The position numbers and the translations under genes are program-made. From CAZMJP01 sp964566895 (lineage in GTDB: Bacteria; Patescibacteriota; Patescibacteriia; UBA2591; UBA6264): a DNA stretch of 10,306 bases. The notes under the pieces were generated by a model. It saw only the letters and a program-made list of their open reading frames with translations, ran no database searches and had not been told where the DNA came from. The DNA lies in assembly GCA_964566895.1 (NCBI GenBank), contig CAZMJP010000021.1, positions 1-10,306 on the forward strand. Reading direction: 5' to 3'. Numbering within the stretch: the first letter of the stretch is position 1; each line of letters starts with the position of its first letter. This document shows, piece by piece, positions 5,851 to 10,306 of the stretch.

Positions 5851-7012
5851 ACAATCCTTGCTGCCCCAATTCTTCTAATAATTCTTTTTGCTTTTTGGTT
5901 AGCTTTTTAGGAATTTTAATCTTTACACCAACTATTTGATCGCCCCTAGAACGACCCAATCTCGAGGGCATTAAATGCGGCACTCCTTTGCCTCGTAAGC
6001 GAATTTTTTGGCCAGACGAAGTACCTGAAGGAATTTTTAATTCTACCAGCCCGTCAATGGTTTCCACTTCAATCCTGCCGCCTAAAACAGCTTGAGAAAT
6101 AGATATTTCTTTCTCGTAAAAAATATCATCTCCCTGACGGTCAAATCTCGGGTCTGGCCTAACTAAAACAGTAATGTATAAATCTCCTGCCGACGTCCCC
6201 TTTCTCCCGGCCTGACCTTGTCCGGAAATTCTAATTGACTGACTATGGGCAATCCCGGGAGGGATTTTTATTTTTAACTCAGATATTTTTTTCACCCGCC
6301 CTTGTCCACGACATTGGTGGCACTCTTTCTCCGGCGTCTCGCCCTGTCCCTGACACCGCGAACAAACCACCCGGGTTTGAAAAGAGCCAAAAAAGGTTGA
6401 CTGGGCTTGAATAATCTGACCGCTGCCTTTGCAGACCGGGCAAGTGATAAACTTAGCTCCGGGTTCATAACCGAGCCCCTGGCAAATCTCGCATTTTACA
6501 TACCGCTCCAATTTAATATTTTTTTCTGCGCCAAAAACCGCCTGTTTAAAGTCCACAGTTAGCTCTACCTCTATGTTTTGCCCTTTGCGAGACTGACTAC
6601 CTTTTGAAGGGCGACCGAAACCTCTACTAAAAACTGATTCACCGCCGCCGGAAAAAAGGTTTGCAAAGATATCGCCAAGGTCGCCAAAACCAAAATCCTC
6701 AAAGTCCACCCCGGTTCCAGCCCCACGCATAGCTTCAGCCCAACTAGCCCAATCGCGAAAATTATCAAAACCGCTGAAACCCCCTCTGGCTTGAGCTTGT
6801 TCAAAAGCGCTTCCGTATTGATCGTACATCTTTCTTTTTTCCGGGTCAGAAAGAATCTGATAGGCCTGATTAATCTCTTTAAATTTTTCCACATTGCCAC
6901 CATTTTTATCAGGGTGGTATTTCTGGGCTAATTTACGAAAAGCAGTTTTAATCTCCTCTAACGAAGCGCTTTTATTAAGACCTAAAATTTGATAATAATC
7001 TTTCTCAGCCAT
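5849..7012 (-). CDS. dnaJ: Chaperone protein DnaJ (type I Hsp40)
   Basis: This is a complete 387-aa type I DnaJ, the cytoplasmic co-chaperone that delivers unfolded proteins to DnaK and stimulates its ATPase. The J domain (1-67) carries the essential HPD at 33-35. A Gly/Phe-rich linker (about 78-133) follows. The zinc-binding domain (174-238) has all four CxxCxGxG repeats, beginning at C174, C191, C217 and C231. The C-terminal substrate-binding domains follow (about 242-370). Neither dnaK, grpE nor hrcA is adjacent. Only 31 bases separate it from tRNA-Trp and I see no good promoter there, so it is probably transcribed from the rpmG or tRNA-Thr promoters. Start: the ATG at 7010-7012, no clear Shine-Dalgarno sequence. 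Confidence 0.97.
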   Translation of the reverse strand: MAEKDYYQILGLNKSASLEEIKTAFRKLAQKYHPDKNGGNVEKFKEINQAYQILSDPEKRKMYDQYGSAFEQAQARGGFSGFDNFRDWASWAEAMRGAGTGVDFEDFGFGDLGDIFANLFSGGGESVFSRGFGRPSKGSQSRKGQNIEVELTVDFKQAVFGAEKNIKLERYVKCEICQGLGYEPGAKFITCPVCKGSGQIIQAQSTFFGSFQTRVVCSRCQGQGETPEKECHQCRGQGRVKKISELKIKIPPGIAHSQSIRISGQGQAGRKGTSAGDLYITVLVRPDPRFDRQGDDIFYEKEISISQAVLGGRIEVETIDGLVELKIPSGTSSGQKIRLRGKGVPHLMPSRLGRSRGDQIVGVKIKIPKKLTKKQKELLEELGQQGL

Positions 7013-7043
7013 AAACCGCAGACTGTAACTATAACATTAAAAA

Positions 7044-7114
7044 CGGGGGCACAGGGAATCGAACCCCGGACTAAAATTTTGGAGATTTTCGTGATACCAC
7101 TTCACCACGCCCCC
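7044..7114 (-). tRNA. tRNA-Trp (anticodon CCA)
   Basis: The 71-base cloverleaf has a 7-bp acceptor stem (GGGGGCG with TGCCCCC), D stem GTGA/TCAC, anticodon stem AAAAT/ATTTT with loop CTCCAAA, and a T arm with TTCGATT. The anticodon is CCA, and discriminator base G fits tRNA-Trp. CCA is not encoded. It lies 9 bases after rpmG and 31 before dnaJ. Confidence 0.93.
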
Positions 7115-7123
7115 GCAATTTTA

Positions 7124-7279
7124 TTACTTTGTTTCTTTATGCAAAGTGTGTTTTCTACACCAACGACAGAATTTTCTAAGCTCCAAACGATCTTTAATCT
7201 TTTTCTTATTTTTTTGAGAGTAATAATTTATTCGATGGCACTCAGAGCACTCAAATTTTATCAAGTTATCTTGACTCAT
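7124..7279 (-). CDS. rpmG: 50S ribosomal protein L33
   Basis: This 51-aa protein is bacterial L33, a small zinc-ribbon protein of the large ribosomal subunit near the E site. It reads FECSECHRINYYSQKNKKK, then RLELRKFCRWC, and ends in RKHTLHKETK, all hallmarks of L33. Both Cys pairs are present (C11/C14 and C38/C41), so this is the zinc-binding form. Start: the ATG at 7277-7279; stop TAA at 7124-7126. It sits between tRNA-Thr and tRNA-Trp, the usual setting of rpmG, but secE and nusG do not follow. A promoter with an extended -10 box lies 31 bases upstream. Confidence 0.96.
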   Translation of the reverse strand: MSQDNLIKFECSECHRINYYSQKNKKKIKDRLELRKFCRWCRKHTLHKETK

Positions 7280-7309
7280 AAAATCATTTTAGCATTATAA
7301 CGTCTTAAT

Positions 7310-7340
7310 ATTATAACAAAAAAATTTATAATTTGTTCAA
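7310..7340 (-). promoter_or_regulatory. Promoter for rpmG-tRNA-Trp-dnaJ
   Basis: On the minus strand TGT-TATAAT gives a perfect extended -10 (TATAAT at 7310-7315, TGT at 7316-7318). The best -35 is TTGAAC (7335-7340) at a long 19-base spacing. A second TATAAT lies at 7294-7299. The segment is between tRNA-Thr and rpmG, so rpmG can be transcribed independently of the upstream leader. Confidence 0.5.
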
Positions 7341-7343
7341 TAA

Positions 7344-7416
7344 AGCCAGGGAGAGGGTTCGAACCTCCGACCTTCTCTTTACAAAAGAGTTGCTCTGCCA
7401 ATTGAGCTACCCTGGC
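7344..7416 (-). tRNA. tRNA-Thr (anticodon TGT)
   Basis: The 73-base cloverleaf has acceptor stem GCCAGGG/CCCTGGC, D stem GCTC/GAGC, anticodon loop TTTGTAA, and T arm with TTCGAAC. Anticodon TGT reads ACA. The anticodon stem is ACTCT/AGAGA, with one A-A mismatch at its base. Discriminator is T and CCA is not encoded. It is followed by rpmG and tRNA-Trp. Confidence 0.93.
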
Positions 7417-7455
7417 GCTCTTTATAAATTTACAATGAATCTTTTTCGGTCATTT

Positions 7456-7578
7456 TTACATATTTTTTACCACTGCTCCGACGTTTTCTTCGAAAAGCCA
7501 GAGCTCCGACCGTAGCGTCAGGGGGCTACCTCGGCTTTGGGCAACAGTAGACAATCCTCCCACTAAACTTTCCCCCAA
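7456..7578 (-). CDS. Possible 40-residue small protein or leader peptide
   Basis: A 41-codon ORF begins with TTG at 7576-7578, nine bases after a perfect AGGAGG (7588-7593), one of only two good Shine-Dalgarno sequences in the window. It ends at TAA 7456-7458. The peptide includes VGGLSTVAQSRGSP and SELWLFEENVGAVVKNM. Its base composition is richer in GC than the surrounding spacer. It is not rich in Thr codons, so it does not look like a classical tRNA-Thr or threonine attenuator. The same bases form nested stems (7470-7550), so coding and RNA structure are competing explanations. I do not recognise the peptide and the call is tentative. Confidence 0.35.
   Translation of the reverse strand: MGESLVGGLSTVAQSRGSPLTLRSELWLFEENVGAVVKNM
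7470..7550 (-). ncRNA. Candidate structured leader RNA upstream of tRNA-Thr
   Basis: Three stems nest within each other: 7470-7475 with 7545-7550 (one G-U pair on the minus strand), 7494-7499 with 7533-7538 (GGCTTT/AAAGCC), and 7512-7516 with 7525-7529 (GTAGC/GCTAC). The innermost stem can be extended by 7506-7509 with 7531-7534 as an alternative to the middle stem. It lies in the roughly 180-base leader between the promoter at 7606-7634 and tRNA-Thr. It matches no RNA family I recognise (not SRP RNA, tmRNA, RNase P or T-box). Confidence 0.35.
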
Positions 7579-7605
7579 TGTCTCTCTCCTCCTGTTTTGT
7601 CTAAT

Positions 7606-7634
7606 ATTCTACACGAAAAAAATAATTTTCGCAA
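7606..7634 (-). promoter_or_regulatory. Promoter for the leader/tRNA-Thr operon
   Basis: On the minus strand TTGCGA (7629-7634) and TAGAAT (7606-7611) are separated by 17 bases. RNA would start near 7599, 21 bases or so before the TTG of the small ORF. It is back to back with the plus-strand promoter at 7639-7667. Confidence 0.5.
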
Positions 7635-7638
7635 GATA

Positions 7639-7667
7639 TTGACTGATGATAAAAATTCGTTTATCAT
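7639..7667 (+). promoter_or_regulatory. Promoter for tRNA-Leu(TAA) with operator-like inverted repeat
   Basis: TTGACT (7639-7644) and TATCAT (7662-7667) are separated by 17 bases. RNA would start about 40 bases before tRNA-Leu. A perfect inverted repeat, ATGATAAA (7646-7653) and TTTATCAT (7660-7667), fills the spacer and includes the -10 box, so a dimeric repressor could block it. No terminator separates tRNA-Leu from plsC, so both may depend on this promoter. Confidence 0.55.
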
Positions 7668-7714
7668 TAAATATTAAAGGAAATAAAAATCCAAATAATT
7701 TCTAAATGATTTCC

Positions 7715-7798
7715 GCCGGGGTGGCGAAATTGGCAGACGCGCAAGACTTAAAATCTTGTGGACGCAAGTTCATGCGGGTTCGATTCCCGCCCCCGGCA
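7715..7798 (+). tRNA. tRNA-Leu (anticodon TAA)
   Basis: This is an 84-base class II tRNA with acceptor stem GCCGGGG/CCCCGGC, anticodon stem CAAGA/TCTTG with loop CTTAAAA, a long variable arm (TGGACGCAAGTTCAT), and T arm CGGGTTCGATTCCCG. Anticodon TAA reads TTA. Discriminator is A, as expected for tRNA-Leu; CCA is not encoded. Confidence 0.95.
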
Positions 7799-7840
7799 CT
7801 CCAAAACTAAGATTTCAATTTATATAACCGTTCATTTTAG

Positions 7841-7848
7841 AAAGGAGG
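7841..7848 (+). promoter_or_regulatory. Strong ribosome binding site of plsC
   Basis: AAAGGAGG lies seven bases before the ATG at 7856. It stands out because most genes in this window have no Shine-Dalgarno sequence, and it fixes the start of plsC. Confidence 0.85.
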
Positions 7849-7855
7849 AGAAAAG

Positions 7856-8515
7856 ATGTATAGAATCATCTATTCGATAGTTTACTGGGTTTTCCGACCT
7901 CAGACAGAAATGTCTAAAATCAAGGGGTTGGAAAACCTGCCAAAAAAGGAGGGTTTTATTTTGGTGGCCAACCACCAAAATTCACACGACCCTCTGATAT
8001 TGGCCGTGGCGTTAAAAAAATGGATTTTCGGCCAATTTTGGCCAAGAAAGGTATACTTTATCGGATCGCTGAATTTAAAAAAACAGTGGTTCCGTTATAC
8101 CTTAATATCCGTCATTCTCAACCTTTTTGGGGAAAAGATTGGATATTTGACAGCCGATAGGCCCGGATTGAGAAAAGCGCTTGCCGCTCTGCAAAAAGGC
8201 AATGGGGTGGTTATTTTCCCAGAAGGGAGAAGAAACTCCACTCAGATTCTATCCAAAGGTAAAAAGGGCGCGGCGGTCTTAGCTCTTTTGTCCGGGAAAA
8301 AAATTATCCCGGTCGGTTGTTTTGGTCCAGCCACTTTCTGGTTGGGACAAATTACCGGATTTTTCAAAAGAAAATGGGTCATTTTAGGCAAACCATTTTC
8401 TTTCTTAAGGGTCAACCAGAGAGAAATTGACCAAAACCCTGAAATTCTGATCAAAGTTACTAACCGTATAATGCAAAAATTGGCTTGCGTTTGCGGTAAA
8501 AATTTTCTTCAATAA
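7856..8515 (+). CDS. plsC: 1-acyl-sn-glycerol-3-phosphate acyltransferase (PlsC/LPLAT family)
   Basis: This 219-aa membrane-associated enzyme would transfer an acyl chain to lysophosphatidate to give phosphatidate. The catalytic NHxxxxD motif is NHQNSHD (39-45, with H40 and D45). The second motif, VIFPEGRR (119-126), holds the FPEG that binds the glycerol phosphate. IIPVGCFGP (150-158) matches the later conserved block. Length is normal for the family. Related acyltransferases act on other lysophospholipids, so the exact acceptor is not certain. It follows tRNA-Leu by 57 bases and has a strong Shine-Dalgarno sequence. A hairpin begins at its stop codon. Confidence 0.9.
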   Translation: MYRIIYSIVYWVFRPQTEMSKIKGLENLPKKEGFILVANHQNSHDPLILAVALKKWIFGQFWPRKVYFIGSLNLKKQWFRYTLISVILNLFGEKIGYLTADRPGLRKALAALQKGNGVVIFPEGRRNSTQILSKGKKGAAVLALLSGKKIIPVGCFGPATFWLGQITGFFKRKWVILGKPFSFLRVNQREIDQNPEILIKVTNRIMQKLACVCGKNFLQ

Positions 8516-8544
8516 GACCCCATTATTCTAATAATTGGGGTCTT
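8514..8544 (+). terminator. Terminator-like hairpin after plsC
   Basis: AAGACCCC (8514-8521) pairs with GGGGTCTT (8537-8544), and the stem continues with ATTATT/AATAAT inside, past one bulge. It starts within the plsC stop codon. The downstream sequence is TTAAACTTTATTT, a weak T-rich tail. Confidence 0.6.
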
Positions 8545-8568
8545 AAACTTTATTTAAACAATTTCGGC

Positions 8569-8596
8569 TTGATAAAGTACAGCCAAGTGTTAAAAT
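8569..8596 (+). promoter_or_regulatory. Promoter for the peptidase-like/exchanger pair
   Basis: TTGATA (8569-8574) and TAAAAT (8591-8596) are 16 bases apart, and TGT just before the -10 makes it an extended -10 promoter. RNA would start near 8603, leaving a leader of about 57 bases. Confidence 0.55.
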
Positions 8597-8626
8597 CTAT
8601 TTATCTTACGCCTGCCCAATAACAGA

Positions 8627-8649
8627 GAGAATCTCTTTCTTTGATTCTC
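8627..8649 (+). other. Hairpin just before the peptidase-like gene
   Basis: GAGAATC (8627-8633) and GATTCTC (8643-8649) form a perfect 7-bp stem with a 9-base loop, ending 10 bases before the ATG at 8660. The position where a ribosome binding site would be expected is CCTCC, the opposite of a Shine-Dalgarno sequence, so initiation must use another mode. Confidence 0.5.
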
Positions 8650-8659
8650 CTCCAATTGT

Positions 8660-9154
8660 ATGTTTGAAAACTTAGTCCAACAATTATTAATTTTAAAAAT
8701 TGGCGACGTTCAGGTATATTTACTTTGGTTTTTATTAGGATCTTTTACTGTGGCCACTCTTTCTGATTTAAAATATCTGTCAGCCCAAAAAGAATTTTTG
8801 CAGGTATGGGTGGTTTTCATTTTAACTATGTTTGTTACCGACCTTTACTACAACTGTTATCTAATTCAAAATACAACCTACCTTGTTTTGAAATGGGGGC
8901 TGATATTTGTTTTCCTACCCTTTTATTTCCATTACATTCACCGCGTAGCTTGGGGCGATATTTTTGCTAAAATGGCCGCCTGCTCTTTATTATCTCCTCT
9001 CTTTATTATTGGTTTTATTATCTTGGTGAAGATTATCGACCGACTAACCAAGTATCTTTGGCTAAGGTGGGGGAGAAACAATCTCTACCCCTTTATGCCC
9101 GTGATATTTTTTACCACCCTGATTCTCATAATTGCTTCTGCTTTTCTAAAATAA
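8660..9154 (+). CDS. Multi-pass membrane protein, possible divergent A24 (prepilin/preflagellin) peptidase
   Basis: This 164-aa protein is mostly hydrophobic, with about five to six membrane segments. A24 peptidases use two aspartates, one in an SxxDLK-type loop after the first helix and one in a G-x-GD motif. Here D36 lies in ATLSDLKYL (32-40) and D100 in VAWGDIFAKMAA (96-107), and the C-terminal YPFMPVIFF (143-151) resembles the PFGP motif of the family. Such enzymes cut and sometimes methylate type IV pilins or archaellins at the membrane. The N-terminal Cys-rich domain of bacterial PilD is absent, as in archaeal members. The similarity is weak and I rate it as a hypothesis. No pilin gene is visible nearby. 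It has no Shine-Dalgarno sequence and is followed 20 bases later by the exchanger gene. Confidence 0.5.
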   Translation: MFENLVQQLLILKIGDVQVYLLWFLLGSFTVATLSDLKYLSAQKEFLQVWVVFILTMFVTDLYYNCYLIQNTTYLVLKWGLIFVFLPFYFHYIHRVAWGDIFAKMAACSLLSPLFIIGFIILVKIIDRLTKYLWLRWGRNNLYPFMPVIFFTTLILIIASAFLK

Positions 9155-9174
9155 GCGACTTATTTTTTTAATCT

Positions 9175-10137
9175 ATGGAATACTTACTTTTAATTCTGGG
9201 GATAATTCTCCTTGTTAAAGGAGCCGAATACTTGGTTGAAGGGTCGTCTTCTTTGGCTAAAAAATTAGGCATTCCGACCATTGTTATAGGTTTAACCATT
9301 GTCGCTTTTGGCACTTCTTTACCGGAATTGGTCGTGAATATTATTTCGGCCCTTAAAAAAAGCGGGGAAATAGCTTTTGGCAATATAATCGGCAGCAACA
9401 TCGCCAATATTCTCTTAATTTTAGGGGTTACTGGAATAATCACCAACTTGAATGTCGAACGCTCTACCACTTGGAAAGAAATACCGTTTTCTCTGTTGGG
9501 AGTCATAATTTTATTAATTTTTGTCAACGCTCCGTTTCTGGATAAATCAGGAGCTTCCTCCATAACAAGGTCCCAAGGCCTGATTTTATTATTTTTCTTT
9601 ATTATATTTTTGTATTACATTTTTGAGTTGGCTAAGAAGAAAAAAATTCAACGAGAAGGCGAAAAAATCAAAGTTAAAAAATATTCATCACTTACCATTT
9701 TTTCAATGGTCTTGGGCGGTTTAATCGCCCTGTATTTTGGCGGCGAATGGACGGTCAAAAGCGCGGTTTCTATCGCCAAACAACTCGGTTTAAGCGAATA
9801 CTTCATCGGACTGACTATTGTGGCAATCGGCACTTCTTTGCCAGAACTCTTTACTTCAATCGTCGCCGGCCTGAAGAAAAACAGCGACATAGCGGTGGGC
9901 AATGTGGTCGGCAGCAATATTTTTAATATATTTTGGGTATTGGGCGTCACCGCCCTGATTTATCCCATAAAACTATCTGCCTCCGCCAACCTTGACCTTC
10001 TTTTTTTACTGGGAGCCACTTTTCTACTCTTTTTATTTATGTTCATTGGGAAAAAACACGAATTGCAAAAGTGGCAAGGATTTATTTTTATTCTGACTTA
10101 TCTGGCTTATTTAATATCTTTAATTAAACGCGGTTAA
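9175..10137 (+). CDS. CaCA-family sodium/calcium exchanger (YrbG-like)
   Basis: This 320-aa inner-membrane protein belongs to the Ca2+:cation antiporter family, which exports Ca2+ in exchange for Na+ (or H+). Both alpha repeats, which face each other to form the ion path, are complete: AFGTSLPE (44-51) with GNIIGSN (69-75), and AIGTSLPE (217-224) with GNVVGSN (242-248). A charged cytoplasmic loop rich in Lys (about 154-170) separates the two halves. Length matches YrbG-type members. The ion partner cannot be deduced. Start: the ATG at 9175 without a Shine-Dalgarno sequence, 20 bases after the previous stop codon, so the two genes probably form an operon from the promoter at 8569-8596. Confidence 0.93.
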   Translation: MEYLLLILGIILLVKGAEYLVEGSSSLAKKLGIPTIVIGLTIVAFGTSLPELVVNIISALKKSGEIAFGNIIGSNIANILLILGVTGIITNLNVERSTTWKEIPFSLLGVIILLIFVNAPFLDKSGASSITRSQGLILLFFFIIFLYYIFELAKKKKIQREGEKIKVKKYSSLTIFSMVLGGLIALYFGGEWTVKSAVSIAKQLGLSEYFIGLTIVAIGTSLPELFTSIVAGLKKNSDIAVGNVVGSNIFNIFWVLGVTALIYPIKLSASANLDLLFLLGATFLLFLFMFIGKKHELQKWQGFIFILTYLAYLISLIKRG

Positions 10138-10176
10138 AATGACAAAACTAAATAACTAATTTTCTGTCGTCCCAAT

Positions 10177-10263
10177 GCCCCTGTGGTGGAAATGGTATAC
10201 ACGGCAGGTTTAGGGCCTGTTGGTCGCAAGACCTTGGAGGTTCGACTCCTCTCAGGGGCACCA
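10177..10263 (+). tRNA. tRNA-Leu (anticodon TAG), CCA encoded
   Basis: Class II tRNA with acceptor stem GCCCCTG/CAGGGGC, anticodon stem GCAGG/CCTGT with loop TTTAGGG, a long variable arm, and T arm GGAGGTTCGACTCCTCT. Anticodon TAG reads CTA. The mature part ends at discriminator A10260 and the gene continues with CCA (10261-10263), unlike the other three tRNAs here. The last 43 bases of the window after it hold only a small GCGAA/TTCGC hairpin (10288-10302). Confidence 0.95.
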
Positions 10264-10306
10264 CGTAGGAAATTGCAAGCGAATAGCGCGAACCGTTTTC
10301 GCCGCC

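Noticed and set aside
6571..6903. 110-codon minus-strand ORF within dnaJ
   Set aside because: It is an alternative frame over the J domain and Gly/Phe region of an intact dnaJ.
6989..7515. Plus-strand ORFs at 6989-7300 and 7333-7515
   Set aside because: They run antisense through tRNA-Trp, rpmG and tRNA-Thr and have no protein-like features.
7417..7599. T-box or threonine attenuator for tRNA-Thr
   Set aside because: No T-box consensus is seen, T-boxes do not normally control tRNA genes, and the small ORF is not enriched in Thr codons.
9168..9563. Minus-strand ORFs across the exchanger gene (also 9648-9950)
   Set aside because: They are antisense shadows of the CaCA exchanger, whose alpha repeats are unmistakable on the plus strand.
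7715..10263. Genomic island bounded by two tRNA-Leu genes used as attachment sites
   Set aside because: The 3' halves of the two tRNAs differ and give no direct repeat, and the genes between them are ordinary chromosomal functions without an integrase.
1..10306. Alternative genetic code with TGA as glycine
   Set aside because: None of the recognisable proteins contains an in-frame TGA, so the standard bacterial code is sufficient.

Overview
The window looks like a chromosomal segment of a Candidate Phyla Radiation (Patescibacteria, probably Parcubacteria-like) bacterium. The evidence is the AT-rich, compact layout, start codons mostly without Shine-Dalgarno sequences, a Cys-rich zinc-ribbon protein of a kind I associate with these genomes, and a membrane protein/VirD4-like ATPase pair typical of them. 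This assignment is inference; no rRNA is present. Every confident gene ends in TAA or TAG and none contains an internal TGA, so nothing suggests a recoded TGA.

Left part, minus strand, read from high to low coordinates. A promoter near 7606-7634 probably drives a structured leader with a possible 40-residue ORF, then tRNA-Thr(TGT), rpmG (51 aa, short and easily missed), tRNA-Trp(CCA) and dnaJ. After dnaJ come three genes that form the most interesting cassette: a membrane-anchored DUF8128-like protein, a small membrane protein whose soluble domain carries an RNxxxH HEPN-like motif, and a soluble VirD4/TraG-type ATPase with its own promoter. Next is a locus for a large zinc-ribbon protein, split in two by a frameshift and apparently missing an internal module. 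The window is cut inside metK (N-terminal 87 codons present).

Right part, plus strand. A divergent promoter with an overlapping inverted repeat serves tRNA-Leu(TAA) and probably plsC. A hairpin follows plsC. A separate promoter then drives a multi-pass membrane protein resembling a divergent A24 (prepilin/preflagellin) peptidase and a CaCA-family Na+/Ca2+ exchanger. The window ends with tRNA-Leu(TAG), the only one of the four tRNA genes with an encoded CCA.

Together the genes cover translation (tRNAs, L33), protein folding (DnaJ), AdoMet synthesis (MetK), lipid acylation (PlsC), cation exchange and envelope processes (ATPase cassette, peptidase-like protein). The regions I would follow first are the ATPase/HEPN-like/membrane cassette at 2108-5811, the broken zinc-ribbon locus at 433-1873 with the matching hairpins around it, and the leader at 7456-7599 that could be a small ORF, a structured RNA, or both.
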